The notes under the pieces: model-generated | Database searches by the model: none | Told to the model about the DNA's origin: nothing | The model's input: the letters and a program-made list of their open reading frames with translations, nothing else | Source: Clostridiales bacterium | Lineage (GTDB): Bacteria; Bacillota_A; Clostridia; Saccharofermentanales; Saccharofermentanaceae | Direction: 5' to 3' | Length of the DNA: 14,542 bases | Assembly: GCA_024695545.1 (NCBI GenBank) | Contig: JAILHZ010000017.1 | Span: 1-14,542, forward strand | Shown: one piece after another, positions 1 through 6,794 of the stretch | Layout of the letters: each line of letters opens with the position of its first letter | How positions within the stretch are numbered: position 1 is the stretch's first letter | Position numbers and translations under genes: made by a program

Positions 1-720
1 GATCTTGCCCTCATCCATAAAGATGACACGGGATGCTACTTCTTTGGCGAAGCCCATCTCATGGGTAACGACCGCCATTGTCATACCGGTCTTGGCAAGG
101 TCCTTCATTACATCGAGAACTTCACCAACCATCTCCGGATCGAGTGCAGATGTCGGCTCGTCGAAGAGAAGTACATCCGGCTGCATGCAGAGCGCGCGGA
201 CGATCGCGATACGCTGCTTCTGTCCGCCGGACAGCTGACTCGGATAAGCAGACCCACGATCCCCGAGACCGACTCTTTCCAGAAGTTCAAGTGCTTTTGC
301 CTCGGCATCCGGCTTAGACATTTTCAGAAGTTTGCGCGGAGCCAGCGTCATATTGTCCAGGATCGTCAGATGCGGGAACAGATTAAAGTGCTGGAACACC
401 ATGCCCATCTTCTGGCGGAGTTTGTTGATATCGGACTCCGGCGAAGTGATGTCGACTCCTTCGAAGGTGATCGTACCGCCGGTCGGCATTTCCAGAAGAT
501 TGAGGGAACGGAGGAAAGTCGACTTACCGGAACCGGAAGGCCCGATAATAACAAGAACTTCACCTCTCTTAATATCAGTGGTGATCCCGTCAAGCGCGTG
601 GATCTCACCGGCCTTGCTCTTATAGTGCTTGGCCAGATCTCTGACGGAGATGATAATATCCTCGTTATGAGTCTCATTCTGCTTTATTTCAACTGCAGTG
701 TTCTTAATATTATCGCTCAC
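1..720 (-). CDS. Polar amino-acid ABC transporter ATP-binding protein (3' end cut by window edge)
   Basis: Cytoplasmic ATPase of a GlnQ/HisP-type polar amino-acid importer; it powers uptake through the permease encoded just upstream. The frame is open from a GTG at 720 to the left edge, giving the first 240 residues. Walker [10 protein letters not shown] is at about residues 60-68, the Q-loop Gln at 110, signature LSGGQ at 163-167, Walker B LLFDEP at 184-189, SALD at 191-194 and the switch His at 220 (VTHEMGF), so all catalytic elements are present. Only the last few residues should be missing. The GTG start is chosen because AGGAGG lies about 10 nt upstream; the frame overlaps the permease stop by 11 nt, indicating translational coupling. 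The first 25 residues form a polar extension ahead of the usual family start. The substrate cannot be read from the ATPase; a polar amino acid is inferred from family and context. Confidence 0.95.
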   Translation of the reverse strand, partial: MSDNIKNTAVEIKQNETHNEDIIISVRDLAKHYKSKAGEIHALDGITTDIKRGEVLVIIGPSGSGKSTFLRSLNLLEMPTGGTITFEGVDITSPESDINKLRQKMGMVFQHFNLFPHLTILDNMTLAPRKLLKMSKPDAEAKALELLERVGLGDRGSAYPSQLSGGQKQRIAIVRALCMQPDVLLFDEPTSALDPEMVGEVLDVMKDLAKTGMTMAVVTHEMGFAKEVASRVIFMDEGKI

Positions 721-1477
721 TGTTTCTCAGCCTCCTTTCCAGAATGGATACCATCTTACTGAAGAAGATGACGATGATCAGGTAGATCAGGGCAACCGCG
801 ATGAGCGGCATGAAAGCCGAGAATGTACGGCTGCGGATTACGTCACCGCCGCGGGTAAGATCCTGGATGCCGACGTAACCGGAGATGGAGGTCTCCTTGA
901 CCAGGACGATAAACTCGTTGGCCAGCGCCGGAAGGATATTCTTGAATGCCTGCGGGATGATGATATAGATCATGGTCTGGATATAATTCAGGCCCAGGGA
1001 ACGGCCGGCTTCAAACTGACCGTTGTCGATGCTCATGATACCGGAACGGAAGATCTCGGCCACATATGCACCGGAGTTGATACCGAAGGCAAGGACTGCG
1101 ATGAGCATCTGATTGGTCGAGGATGCAAAGATGACGTAGTACATGATCAGGAGCTGAACGACTACAGGGGTTCCGCGGATCACTGTCAGATAGAGTTTTA
1201 CGACTGCATTGGCAAACTTCAGCATGAATTTACCGAATCCCGGACGCATCTCTCCGATGATCTTATCGTGCGTGCTGCGGACGATCGCCGCAATGACACC
1301 GAGTGCGATACCGATCAGGACCGCAAAGAAAGTGATCTGCATAGTCATCCACAGACCTTTGAGCAGATACATATAGCGGTCTTCTTTGATGAAGTTCAGA
1401 TAGAAATCGTGTTTCAAACCTTCAAACCAGGAACTGATATCCAGACATACCCGGCCGGCTAGAATGCTGTTACCCAT
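710..1477 (-). CDS. Polar amino-acid ABC transporter permease
   Basis: Integral membrane subunit of the HisM/GlnP family, 255 residues, which with the neighbouring ATPase and binding protein imports an amino acid. After a roughly 35-residue polar N-terminus, the first membrane helix is at about 46-66, with further hydrophobic segments near 92-118, 123-145, 180-200 and 222-242. The EAA loop that docks on the ATPase is at about 155-192 ([10 protein letters not shown], then [15 protein letters not shown]), and the family sequence RGTP is at 101-104. Start ATG has GGAGGG/GGAAGG 7-16 nt upstream. The stop overlaps the start of the ATPase gene. It lies 116 nt downstream of the binding-protein gene, and a strong hairpin sits in that gap, which may set the binding protein to permease ratio. 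Confidence 0.95.
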   Translation of the reverse strand: MGNSILAGRVCLDISSWFEGLKHDFYLNFIKEDRYMYLLKGLWMTMQITFFAVLIGIALGVIAAIVRSTHDKIIGEMRPGFGKFMLKFANAVVKLYLTVIRGTPVVVQLLIMYYVIFASSTNQMLIAVLAFGINSGAYVAEIFRSGIMSIDNGQFEAGRSLGLNYIQTMIYIIIPQAFKNILPALANEFIVLVKETSISGYVGIQDLTRGGDVIRSRTFSAFMPLIAVALIYLIIVIFFSKMVSILERRLRNSER

Positions 1478-1532
1478 ATTGGTTCCTTCCCTCCATGAAC
1501 CTTATTTTCTACAGGATTTATTGTAAAAGGAA

Positions 1533-1566
1533 CAAAGACGGAAATAAAGCCTTATTTCCGTCTTTG
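1533..1566 (-). terminator. Intra-operon hairpin (attenuator or mRNA-stabilising stem)
   Basis: A perfect 15-bp inverted repeat (CAAAGACGGAAATAA at 1533-1547 with its complement at 1552-1566) closes on a 4-nt loop between the binding-protein stop and the permease start. On the minus transcript the stem ends in TTTG and is followed by the moderately T-rich TTCCTTTTAC. That makes it a leaky terminator or a 3' stabiliser for the binding-protein mRNA rather than a full stop. Such stems after the binding-protein gene are common in ABC import operons; the role here is inferred. Confidence 0.7.
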
Positions 1567-1593
1567 CCAAAAACTGTAACAATCTTTAAGTGA

Positions 1594-2355
1594 TCAGCCC
1601 TCGCTCGGGATGTACTTCTCGATGATAGCTGCAACCGTTCCGTCTTCCTTCAGTTCTTTGAGAGCCTTGTTGATCTTGTCCAGAAGCTCTGTATTCTCCT
1701 TGTTGACGCAGATCGCATACTCTTCTTCAGCGTAGAATGTCGGCAGGATGGTAAGACCACTGGTTGCTTCTACGAAGTGCTTTGCCGGCTCATTATCGAT
1801 AACGACAGCGTCTACCTTACCGGAAGAAAGCGCCAGAACAGCATCGTTACCTTTTGTGAAACGGACAACGCGGCTGTCACCGACAGCCGGATCCTCTGTC
1901 ATATAGATATCACCTGTTGTACCCTGCTGAACGCCTACCTTGTAGTCGCCACCGAGCAGTGTATCAAGATCCTTGATCTCGGAATCCGCTCTTACGATAA
2001 CTGCCTGGATACCTGTAGCATAAGTATCAGTGAAGTTAACGGACTCCTGACGGTCAGGTCTTACTGTCATACCGGCCATACCGATATCGTACTTCTTGCT
2101 CTGAACACCTGCGATGATGGAATCGAATTCAACATCCTCGATCTTCAGTTCCATGCCGAGTTTCTTGGCGATTGCTTCTGCAATCTCAACATCGATACCT
2201 ACGATCTTGCCATCCTGGTGATACTCATATGGCTCGAAGTAAGCGTTTGTTGCCATAACGAGCTGACCTGCCTTCTTCTTAGAGCAGGCAGTAACAGCAG
2301 TCATCATACCAACGGCCAGTCCGACGGAAATGATCTTTTTCAGTGCTTTTTTCAT
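1594..2355 (-). CDS. Amino-acid ABC transporter substrate-binding lipoprotein
   Basis: Extracellular, lipid-anchored solute-binding protein of family 3 (SBP_bac_3), 253 residues, delivering an amino acid to the downstream permease. The N-terminus is a lipoprotein signal: MKKALKK, a hydrophobic stretch at 9-20, and a lipobox VTAC with the lipidated Cys at 24. The family signature GIDVEIAEAIAKKLG is at 53-67. By alignment to glutamine- and histidine-binding proteins, Arg102 (in RPDRQ) and Asp187 (in VIDNEP) should clamp the ligand's carboxylate and amino groups. The C-terminus ends in the usual IIEKYIPSEG. Start ATG has GGAGG 6 nt upstream. It is the first gene of the operon, with a good sigma-A promoter about 60 nt upstream. 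Ligand identity (glutamine, cystine, basic amino acid or other) is not resolvable by eye. Confidence 0.95.
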   Translation of the reverse strand: MKKALKKIISVGLAVGMMTAVTACSKKKAGQLVMATNAYFEPYEYHQDGKIVGIDVEIAEAIAKKLGMELKIEDVEFDSIIAGVQSKKYDIGMAGMTVRPDRQESVNFTDTYATGIQAVIVRADSEIKDLDTLLGGDYKVGVQQGTTGDIYMTEDPAVGDSRVVRFTKGNDAVLALSSGKVDAVVIDNEPAKHFVEATSGLTILPTFYAEEEYAICVNKENTELLDKINKALKELKEDGTVAAIIEKYIPSEG

Positions 2356-2367
2356 ATTATCCCTCCT

Positions 2368-2394
2368 AAAAAAGCGGCACGATTTTCATGTGCC
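2368..2394 (-). promoter_or_regulatory. Possible leader hairpin with U-run before the binding-protein RBS
   Basis: On the minus transcript GGCAC (from 2394) pairs with GTGCC (to 2376) across a 9-nt loop, followed by GC and six U residues immediately before the GGAGG of the binding-protein gene. It resembles a weak intrinsic terminator placed in a 5' leader. The stem is only 5-6 bp, so it may be chance. Confidence 0.25.
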
Positions 2395-2415
2395 ATCCCC
2401 TTTATCACAATTCCT

Positions 2416-2444
2416 AGTATAAGACCTTCTCCCCGATATGTCAT
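2416..2444 (-). promoter_or_regulatory. Sigma-A-type promoter of the amino-acid ABC operon
   Basis: On the minus strand a -35 box ATGACA (2439-2444) is separated by exactly 17 bp from a -10 box TATACT (2416-2421). The predicted start is near 2409, giving a leader of roughly 54 nt. An inverted repeat ATGTC-N5-GACAT at 2438-2452 covers the -35 box and is a candidate operator for a repressor. Confidence 0.7.
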
Positions 2445-2577
2445 TTCGACATCTGATGAAAAATGTCTGAAAAACCGTTATTCCCATTAGGCATTTAGGA
2501 CAAAAAGACTCCATTAATTCAATCTTTATTAAGTCTTCCACGCGAAAAGCACTTCTTCTGCGTCTCTTTTATTCTCA

Positions 2578-2586
2578 TGATATAAT
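2578..2586 (+). promoter_or_regulatory. Extended -10 promoter of the MFS transporter gene
   Basis: TGATATAAT at 2578-2586 is a perfect extended -10 element (TGn plus TATAAT). The predicted start is near 2593, leaving a leader of about 24 nt with GGAG 9 nt before the ATG. No good -35 hexamer is found at the usual distance, which is acceptable for an extended -10 promoter. Confidence 0.65.
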
Positions 2587-2616
2587 TATCTCAAAAACGA
2601 AAAGGAGCGCCCCCTC

Positions 2617-3852
2617 ATGGCCCCTGAAAAGACTCCTGCCCGATCTTCCGGCATCCTCTGGACGATCCGCTATACGCTCATCAATGCGACGTACTTCTCC
2701 GCGTTCTGTACGATCCATGCGTGCGCCGCGGTCTTCCTTCTCGGCAATGGTTTCACCAATACAGAAGTCGGCGTGCTCCTGGCCCTCGCCAATATTCTGT
2801 CCGCGATCGCCCAGCCGGTAATTGCCGGCATCATCGACAAGCAGGGAGCGCTGACCAACCGGCGTTTTATCCTGATCTCCGTCCTCGTGATCCTTGCGGG
2901 ATCGGTCATTCTTCTATTTACGGAAAACAACAAGTTCCTGATTTTTCCGATCTTCGCGCTTATCTACATGATCCAGTTCGCCTACCAGCCGGTCATGACC
3001 GCGCTATGTTTCGAATACCAGAAAGCCGGGTGCTCCATCATGTACGGTCTGGCCAGGGGGCTCGGGTCCGCCAGTTTCGCCGTGACCTCCGCCTTTATCG
3101 GCGGCCTCATCGAGGACCACGGCATTCGGATCCTTCTTTATATCAACATCGCCGTCATGGCACTCTCCGCGATCCTGATTTTCACGTTTAAAAAGCCTGT
3201 CGCAAAAGCAGTTTCCTCCGGTGAAGATGCCGCCTCCGGTGACGCGGAAAAAGCTGCCCGAAGCAGTTCTTTTCCCGCATTCATCAAGGCATATCCGGCC
3301 TTCTCCCTCTTTCTCGCGGGCGTGATCTGCTTCTTCTTCGCGCACAACATGATCAACGACTTCATGATCCAGATCATCCGAAATCTCGGTGGCGCGGAAA
3401 AAGAACTTGGCTATGCGAATTTTCTTCAGGCGATCCTGGAGCTTCCCGTCATGGCCATGATCGGACTGATCCTCAAGAAGTTCACATCCAGGGCTCTTCT
3501 GCTGTTCTCGGGCGTGGCATTTCTCGTCAAGATCATCATCCTGATCTTCGCCACCAACATGGGTCACATGTACCTTAGCCAGTCCTGCCAGCTCTTCGCG
3601 TACGCGGTCTTTATCCCGGCCGCGGCCTACTACGTCAGCAAGACCATGGCCGATCACGACCAGGTAAAGGGGCAGGCTTTCGTCACCAGCGCGATCACCA
3701 TCGGCGGTGTTTTTTCGAATCTCATCAGCGGCGTGATCCTCGACAATTTCGGCATCCGTCCGATGCTGGTCACGGGCACCGTTGTCTGTGCAGCGGGCGT
3801 GGGGATCGCGTGTTACGCGCTTTTGAAGCTGCCGGCGAAGAGAACTGAGTGA
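2617..3852 (+). CDS. MFS transporter (LacY / nucleoside:H+ symporter-like)
   Basis: Major facilitator superfamily permease of 411 residues with about 12 membrane helices in two halves joined by a polar cytoplasmic linker at about 192-226. The loop between helices 2 and 3 (GIIDKQG at 71-77 followed by NRR at 81-83) is a degenerate MFS motif A. The helix-5 region YGLARGLGSASFAV at 143-156 resembles the LacY/nucleoside-symporter branch (MFS_1_like). The second half ends with GQAFVTSAITIGG at 352-364 and GVILDNFG at 372-379, also typical of that branch. The start ATG has GGAG 9 nt upstream and its own extended -10 promoter. It is the only plus-strand gene here and ends 7 bp from the convergent radical SAM gene. 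Codon use is GC-rich at third positions like its neighbours. The substrate is unknown; sugar, nucleoside or drug efflux are all possible. Confidence 0.88.
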   Translation: MAPEKTPARSSGILWTIRYTLINATYFSAFCTIHACAAVFLLGNGFTNTEVGVLLALANILSAIAQPVIAGIIDKQGALTNRRFILISVLVILAGSVILLFTENNKFLIFPIFALIYMIQFAYQPVMTALCFEYQKAGCSIMYGLARGLGSASFAVTSAFIGGLIEDHGIRILLYINIAVMALSAILIFTFKKPVAKAVSSGEDAASGDAEKAARSSSFPAFIKAYPAFSLFLAGVICFFFAHNMINDFMIQIIRNLGGAEKELGYANFLQAILELPVMAMIGLILKKFTSRALLLFSGVAFLVKIIILIFATNMGHMYLSQSCQLFAYAVFIPAAAYYVSKTMADHDQVKGQAFVTSAITIGGVFSNLISGVILDNFGIRPMLVTGTVVCAAGVGIACYALLKLPAKRTE

Positions 3853-3869
3853 TCTTGCTTTAGCAGTTC
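3842..3869. terminator. Weak inverted repeat at the convergent gene ends
   Basis: GAACTG (3842-3847) and CAGTTC (3864-3869) form a 6-bp inverted repeat spanning the 7-bp gap between the MFS stop and the radical SAM stop. The loop is 16 nt and there is no clear T-run on either side, so intrinsic termination here would be poor. It is the only candidate bidirectional stop signal. Confidence 0.2.
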
Positions 3870-4720
3870 CCGGTATACACGTACTTCAGTTTCCCGCGGG
3901 CGATCTCAGCAAGCGCATAGACGGTCTTTACGGAAGTGGCATCGCGGTCGGTCATATGAAATCTCGGGAAGAAACGGGAAACGTGAAGAGGGATCTCCGT
4001 CCCAACGATCTCGCCGTCAGCATTACAAAGCCCTGATATCCACGAAGCGATCGCACGCATCTCCTCTTCCGTATCATTCCAGTCCGGCACGACCAGGGTC
4101 GTCAGCTCGACATGGCAGATCTTCACGGCTTCCGCGATGAAGCGCTTCACCATTTCAAACGACCCGCCGAGGACTTCGTTATAGTAGTGTTCCGTGAAGC
4201 CCTTAAGGTCAATATTCATCGCATCGATATACGGGCCGATCTCCTCAAGTACAGACAGTTCCGCCGTCCCGTTCGTGACCATGACGTTTTTCAGGCCGCG
4301 ATCGTGTGCGAGTTTCGCGGTGTCCCGCACAAATTCATATCCGATGAGCGGCTCGTTGTATGTGAAAGCAATGCCGATGTTTCCCTCGGACCTATACTTC
4401 TCCGCGATCCAGACCAGCGTCTCCGGCGTGATGGTCTCGGCGGTATCGGAAAACCGAAGAGCTTCCTGCCCCCATGAGATCTCACTGTTCTGGCAGAAAG
4501 GACATCTTAAGTTACAGCCATAGCTCCCGACGGAGAGGATATGCGTTCCGGGGAAGAATCTCCGAAGCGGCTTCTTTTCGATCGGATCGAGTGCAAGCGA
4601 AGTGATTCGGCCGTAGTTTGACGCGACCACTTTATCGCCGACGCCGATCCTTGCCCCGCAAAATCCCGTCTGTCCTTCTTTAAGATCACAATGCCGGAAA
4701 CACACCTGACACTTCGTCAT
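3860..4720 (-). CDS. amrS: AmmeMemoRadiSam system radical SAM enzyme
   Basis: Radical S-adenosylmethionine enzyme, 286 residues, the RadiSam member of the AmmeMemoRadiSam set. The 4Fe-4S/SAM site is the CxxxCxxC motif GCNLRCPFC with Cys69, Cys73 and Cys76. A second N-terminal cysteine cluster (Cys4, Cys7, Cys11, Cys21) could bind zinc or another cluster. DPIEKKPL at about 45-52, then FTYNEP and the VTNGT strand, match the PflA-activating-enzyme-like fold of this family, and the C-terminus (LHVSRFFPRF, YVYTGNC) is characteristic. The start ATG has GGGAGG 6 nt upstream and lies 15 nt after the stop of the Memo-AMMECR1 fusion gene, so the two are co-transcribed. The substrate is not established for the family; modification of a partner protein is one hypothesis. 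Assignment is confident, function is not. Confidence 0.93.
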   Translation of the reverse strand: MTKCQVCFRHCDLKEGQTGFCGARIGVGDKVVASNYGRITSLALDPIEKKPLRRFFPGTHILSVGSYGCNLRCPFCQNSEISWGQEALRFSDTAETITPETLVWIAEKYRSEGNIGIAFTYNEPLIGYEFVRDTAKLAHDRGLKNVMVTNGTAELSVLEEIGPYIDAMNIDLKGFTEHYYNEVLGGSFEMVKRFIAEAVKICHVELTTLVVPDWNDTEEEMRAIASWISGLCNADGEIVGTEIPLHVSRFFPRFHMTDRDATSVKTVYALAEIARGKLKYVYTGNC

Positions 4721-4735
4721 AAAATGCCTCCCGGA

Positions 4736-6142
4736 TCAGATGTGGCGGACCACTTCGAAACGCTGAAGGAAATACTTCTCGTGCTTCTGGATTCCGCCTT
4801 TTCTCATCGCGATACTGACCTGTTCCTCCGGCGTATCGACACCGTCAAGATCCGGAAGCAGCAGTCCTCTTCTTCCGTCACGGGTCGATACGATGACACC
4901 GTAGCGCTTCACGTCGAGCTGGCCGATCGAGTCGATATCTTCGGCTTCCCCGAGCACGTCAACATTGATCTCAAGCCACGGAAGTTCGCTCTCCCTGATA
5001 GGATCAAAGCGAGGATCTCTGGTGCTCGCACTGATTGCGTTGGTCACGATCTCCTGGGCAAGATTCTTCATTGTGGGGCCGATGGTGCCGATACATCCGC
5101 GGAGCAATCCCTGCTTATGTATCGATACAAAAGCACCCGCCCTTCTTTCTGTCAGTTCTGAAGGAAGATCCATCTCCGCCGGCCGGATCTTCTCCCCGGT
5201 ACGGATATAGGTCTCGATCGTCTTTCTGGCCAGGCGGACATATTCATCGGAAGATGCGATCTGCTCTTCGATCTCTTTTTCTTTCTCTTTCAGGCGGATC
5301 GCGAGGAATTTTCTATCCGCATTCTTGCCTTCGTCATCTCCGTCCTCCGGATAGAAGGAGCAGATACCGTAGCCGACACCGGTGACATCTTCGTGGGAAT
5401 ATGCCGTCGCCTTGACTCTCTTTCCGTCCCAGGCACCCGCCATGATGACGAAGGAGCGGTGACCGCACTCGGCTGCCTTGTCGCAGAATGCCTCGTCGAA
5501 GTCAAAGAGTTCCCCGAAGGCCGCGCGTCCCATGACATCCATGATACGCTCGTCATACTCGGGGCCTTCCTTGGCAAATCCATACGGTCCGTAGTCCTGA
5601 AGTTTGTGCGACAGATCGCCGCTGGCAACGAAGACCACCTTGCGGTCAAGTGAATTTACCGCACGGGCAATGATTGTTCCGAGTTTATAGTGATCTGTCA
5701 GCGGAAGTCCGGAAAGGCCGATCCTGACGATCTTTCCTTCTTTGTATTTGTTTCGGATAAACCAAAGCGGAACCATCGTTCCGTGGTCGAGATCTTTATC
5801 CTCCTCACCGAGAGTTCCGCATGGGAAGTCCTCGTGATAGGCAATCTCAGAGATCTTATCGACGAGGTCCCCGTCGTACTCTTCGAAAAACTTCACCGAC
5901 GGCGCGCGGAAATTCGCAAAAGATCCTTTCGCGCTTTTTCCGGGTGAGATATGGAAATAATCTCCGTAGAGGATGGAATGCGGGCTCGTGATCACGATGG
6001 TCTCGGGACGGATCTTGGCGATCTCATCGGCGACCTTCTCGTAGGAACGGATCGTCAGCTCCACTTCTTTTTCACCCCCGCGGCCGACTTCGGGCACGAT
6101 CAGGGGCGGATGGGGAACCATAAAAGATGCAAGGACCGGCAT
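4736..6142 (-). CDS. amrBA: AmmeMemoRadiSam B-A fusion: Memo/LigB-like domain plus AMMECR1 domain
   Basis: A 468-residue fusion. Residues 1-265 are a Memo-like domain of the LigB (class III extradiol dioxygenase) fold: PHPPL with His11, SPH with His55, DHG with His120, SGDLSH with Asp176/His179, and ECGH with Glu225/Cys226. By analogy with human MEMO1 and LigB, His11, His55 and Cys226 (or Glu225) are candidate iron ligands. Residues about 297-465 are an AMMECR1 domain with the diagnostic LRGCIG at 347-352 and DPRFDP at 376-381. A charged, probably helical linker lies at 270-300. The start at 6142 is preferred over an ATG at 6175 because AGGAGG lies 8 nt before it, while the upstream ATG has no good RBS and sits in a hairpin loop. 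The radical SAM partner follows 15 nt later. Biochemical role unknown. Confidence 0.92.
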   Translation of the reverse strand: MPVLASFMVPHPPLIVPEVGRGGEKEVELTIRSYEKVADEIAKIRPETIVITSPHSILYGDYFHISPGKSAKGSFANFRAPSVKFFEEYDGDLVDKISEIAYHEDFPCGTLGEEDKDLDHGTMVPLWFIRNKYKEGKIVRIGLSGLPLTDHYKLGTIIARAVNSLDRKVVFVASGDLSHKLQDYGPYGFAKEGPEYDERIMDVMGRAAFGELFDFDEAFCDKAAECGHRSFVIMAGAWDGKRVKATAYSHEDVTGVGYGICSFYPEDGDDEGKNADRKFLAIRLKEKEKEIEEQIASSDEYVRLARKTIETYIRTGEKIRPAEMDLPSELTERRAGAFVSIHKQGLLRGCIGTIGPTMKNLAQEIVTNAISASTRDPRFDPIRESELPWLEINVDVLGEAEDIDSIGQLDVKRYGVIVSTRDGRRGLLLPDLDGVDTPEEQVSIAMRKGGIQKHEKYFLQRFEVVRHI

Positions 6143-6166
6143 ACTGTCAACCTCCTTACCACTGTC

Positions 6167-6187
6167 GGGCGCCATATTCCGGCGCCC
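6167..6187 (-). repeat. GC-rich intercistronic hairpin before the Memo-AMMECR1 gene
   Basis: GGGCGCC (6167-6173) and GGCGCCC (6181-6187) form a perfect 7-bp GC-rich stem with a 7-nt loop in the 78-nt gap between the phosphoribosyltransferase and Memo-AMMECR1 genes. Neither strand has a clear U-run after it, so it is more likely an mRNA stability or processing element than a terminator. The upstream in-frame ATG of the fusion gene (6175) falls in the loop. Confidence 0.6.
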
Positions 6188-6220
6188 CTTTCTTTCCGAA
6201 AAGCACCTGCCCGGAAAGTA

Positions 6221-6784
6221 TTATTCTCCGAGCGGCTCTCCTTTTCCGTTAAAGAGCGGGATGGTACCTAAGAACTTGATGTCGTCTCTCTTTGCGGCAT
6301 CGCCCTCGGCGAGCACGCAGACACGGCCCGTTACGGTACCGCCGCACATCTCGATCATCTTCTCCATCGCACGGAGAGATCCTCCTGTGGAGATAACGTC
6401 ATCGACGATCAGGATACGCTTGCCGGCAATCAGCTCGGCATCATCTCTTCCGAGGAAGAGGTTCTGCTTTCCGACTGTCGTGATGGATTCATCGTCGACA
6501 GAGAGCGGATCCGGCATGTAATTTTTCTTGCCCTTGCGCGCGACGAAATACTTCTCCGCACGGCTCTGGCGCGCCATCTCATGTGCGAGCGGGATGCCCT
6601 TGGCTTCCGCCGTGAAGATGTAGTCATAATCCTCACGCGGAACGAGCTTCAGAAGTTCGGTCGCACATGCGGTCGTGATCTCGGCATCGCCGAAACAGAT
6701 AAACGCGGCGATATAAAGATCGTCTGCGATGGGACAGAGGGGCAGGTCACGCTCAAGGCCTGCAATCGTCATGGTGTACTTCAT
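6221..6784 (-). CDS. Adenine/orotate-type phosphoribosyltransferase
   Basis: Type I PRTase-fold enzyme of 187 residues, expected to attach a nucleobase to PRPP in the cytoplasm. The PRPP loop is ILIVDDVISTGGS at 124-136, with both acidic residues and the STGGS phosphate loop intact. FTAEAKGIPLAHEMAR at 57-72 resembles the pyrophosphate-loop region of adenine and xanthine PRTases. Dimer-type segments (ARKGKKNYM at 82-90) also fit the apt/xpt-like group. The start at 6784 is chosen over longer readings because GAGGAG lies 6 nt upstream; that RBS lies in the 10-nt gap after the hydrolase stop, so translation is coupled. Base specificity is not assigned: it is shorter than PyrE, lacks obvious apt signatures, and could act on a non-canonical base linked to the operon. 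Confidence 0.85.
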   Translation of the reverse strand: MKYTMTIAGLERDLPLCPIADDLYIAAFICFGDAEITTACATELLKLVPREDYDYIFTAEAKGIPLAHEMARQSRAEKYFVARKGKKNYMPDPLSVDDESITTVGKQNLFLGRDDAELIAGKRILIVDDVISTGGSLRAMEKMIEMCGGTVTGRVCVLAEGDAAKRDDIKFLGTIPLFNGKGEPLGE

Positions 6785-6794
6785 ATGCTTCTCC

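Noticed and set aside
61..2490. Long plus-strand frames opposite the amino-acid ABC operon
   Set aside because: The minus strand encodes intact ATPase, permease and binding protein with diagnostic motifs; the plus frames give low-complexity polar sequences and cross gene boundaries.
3004..3657. 217-codon minus-strand frame opposite the MFS gene
   Set aside because: Highly charged shadow of transmembrane coding sequence, no RBS, no recognisable family.
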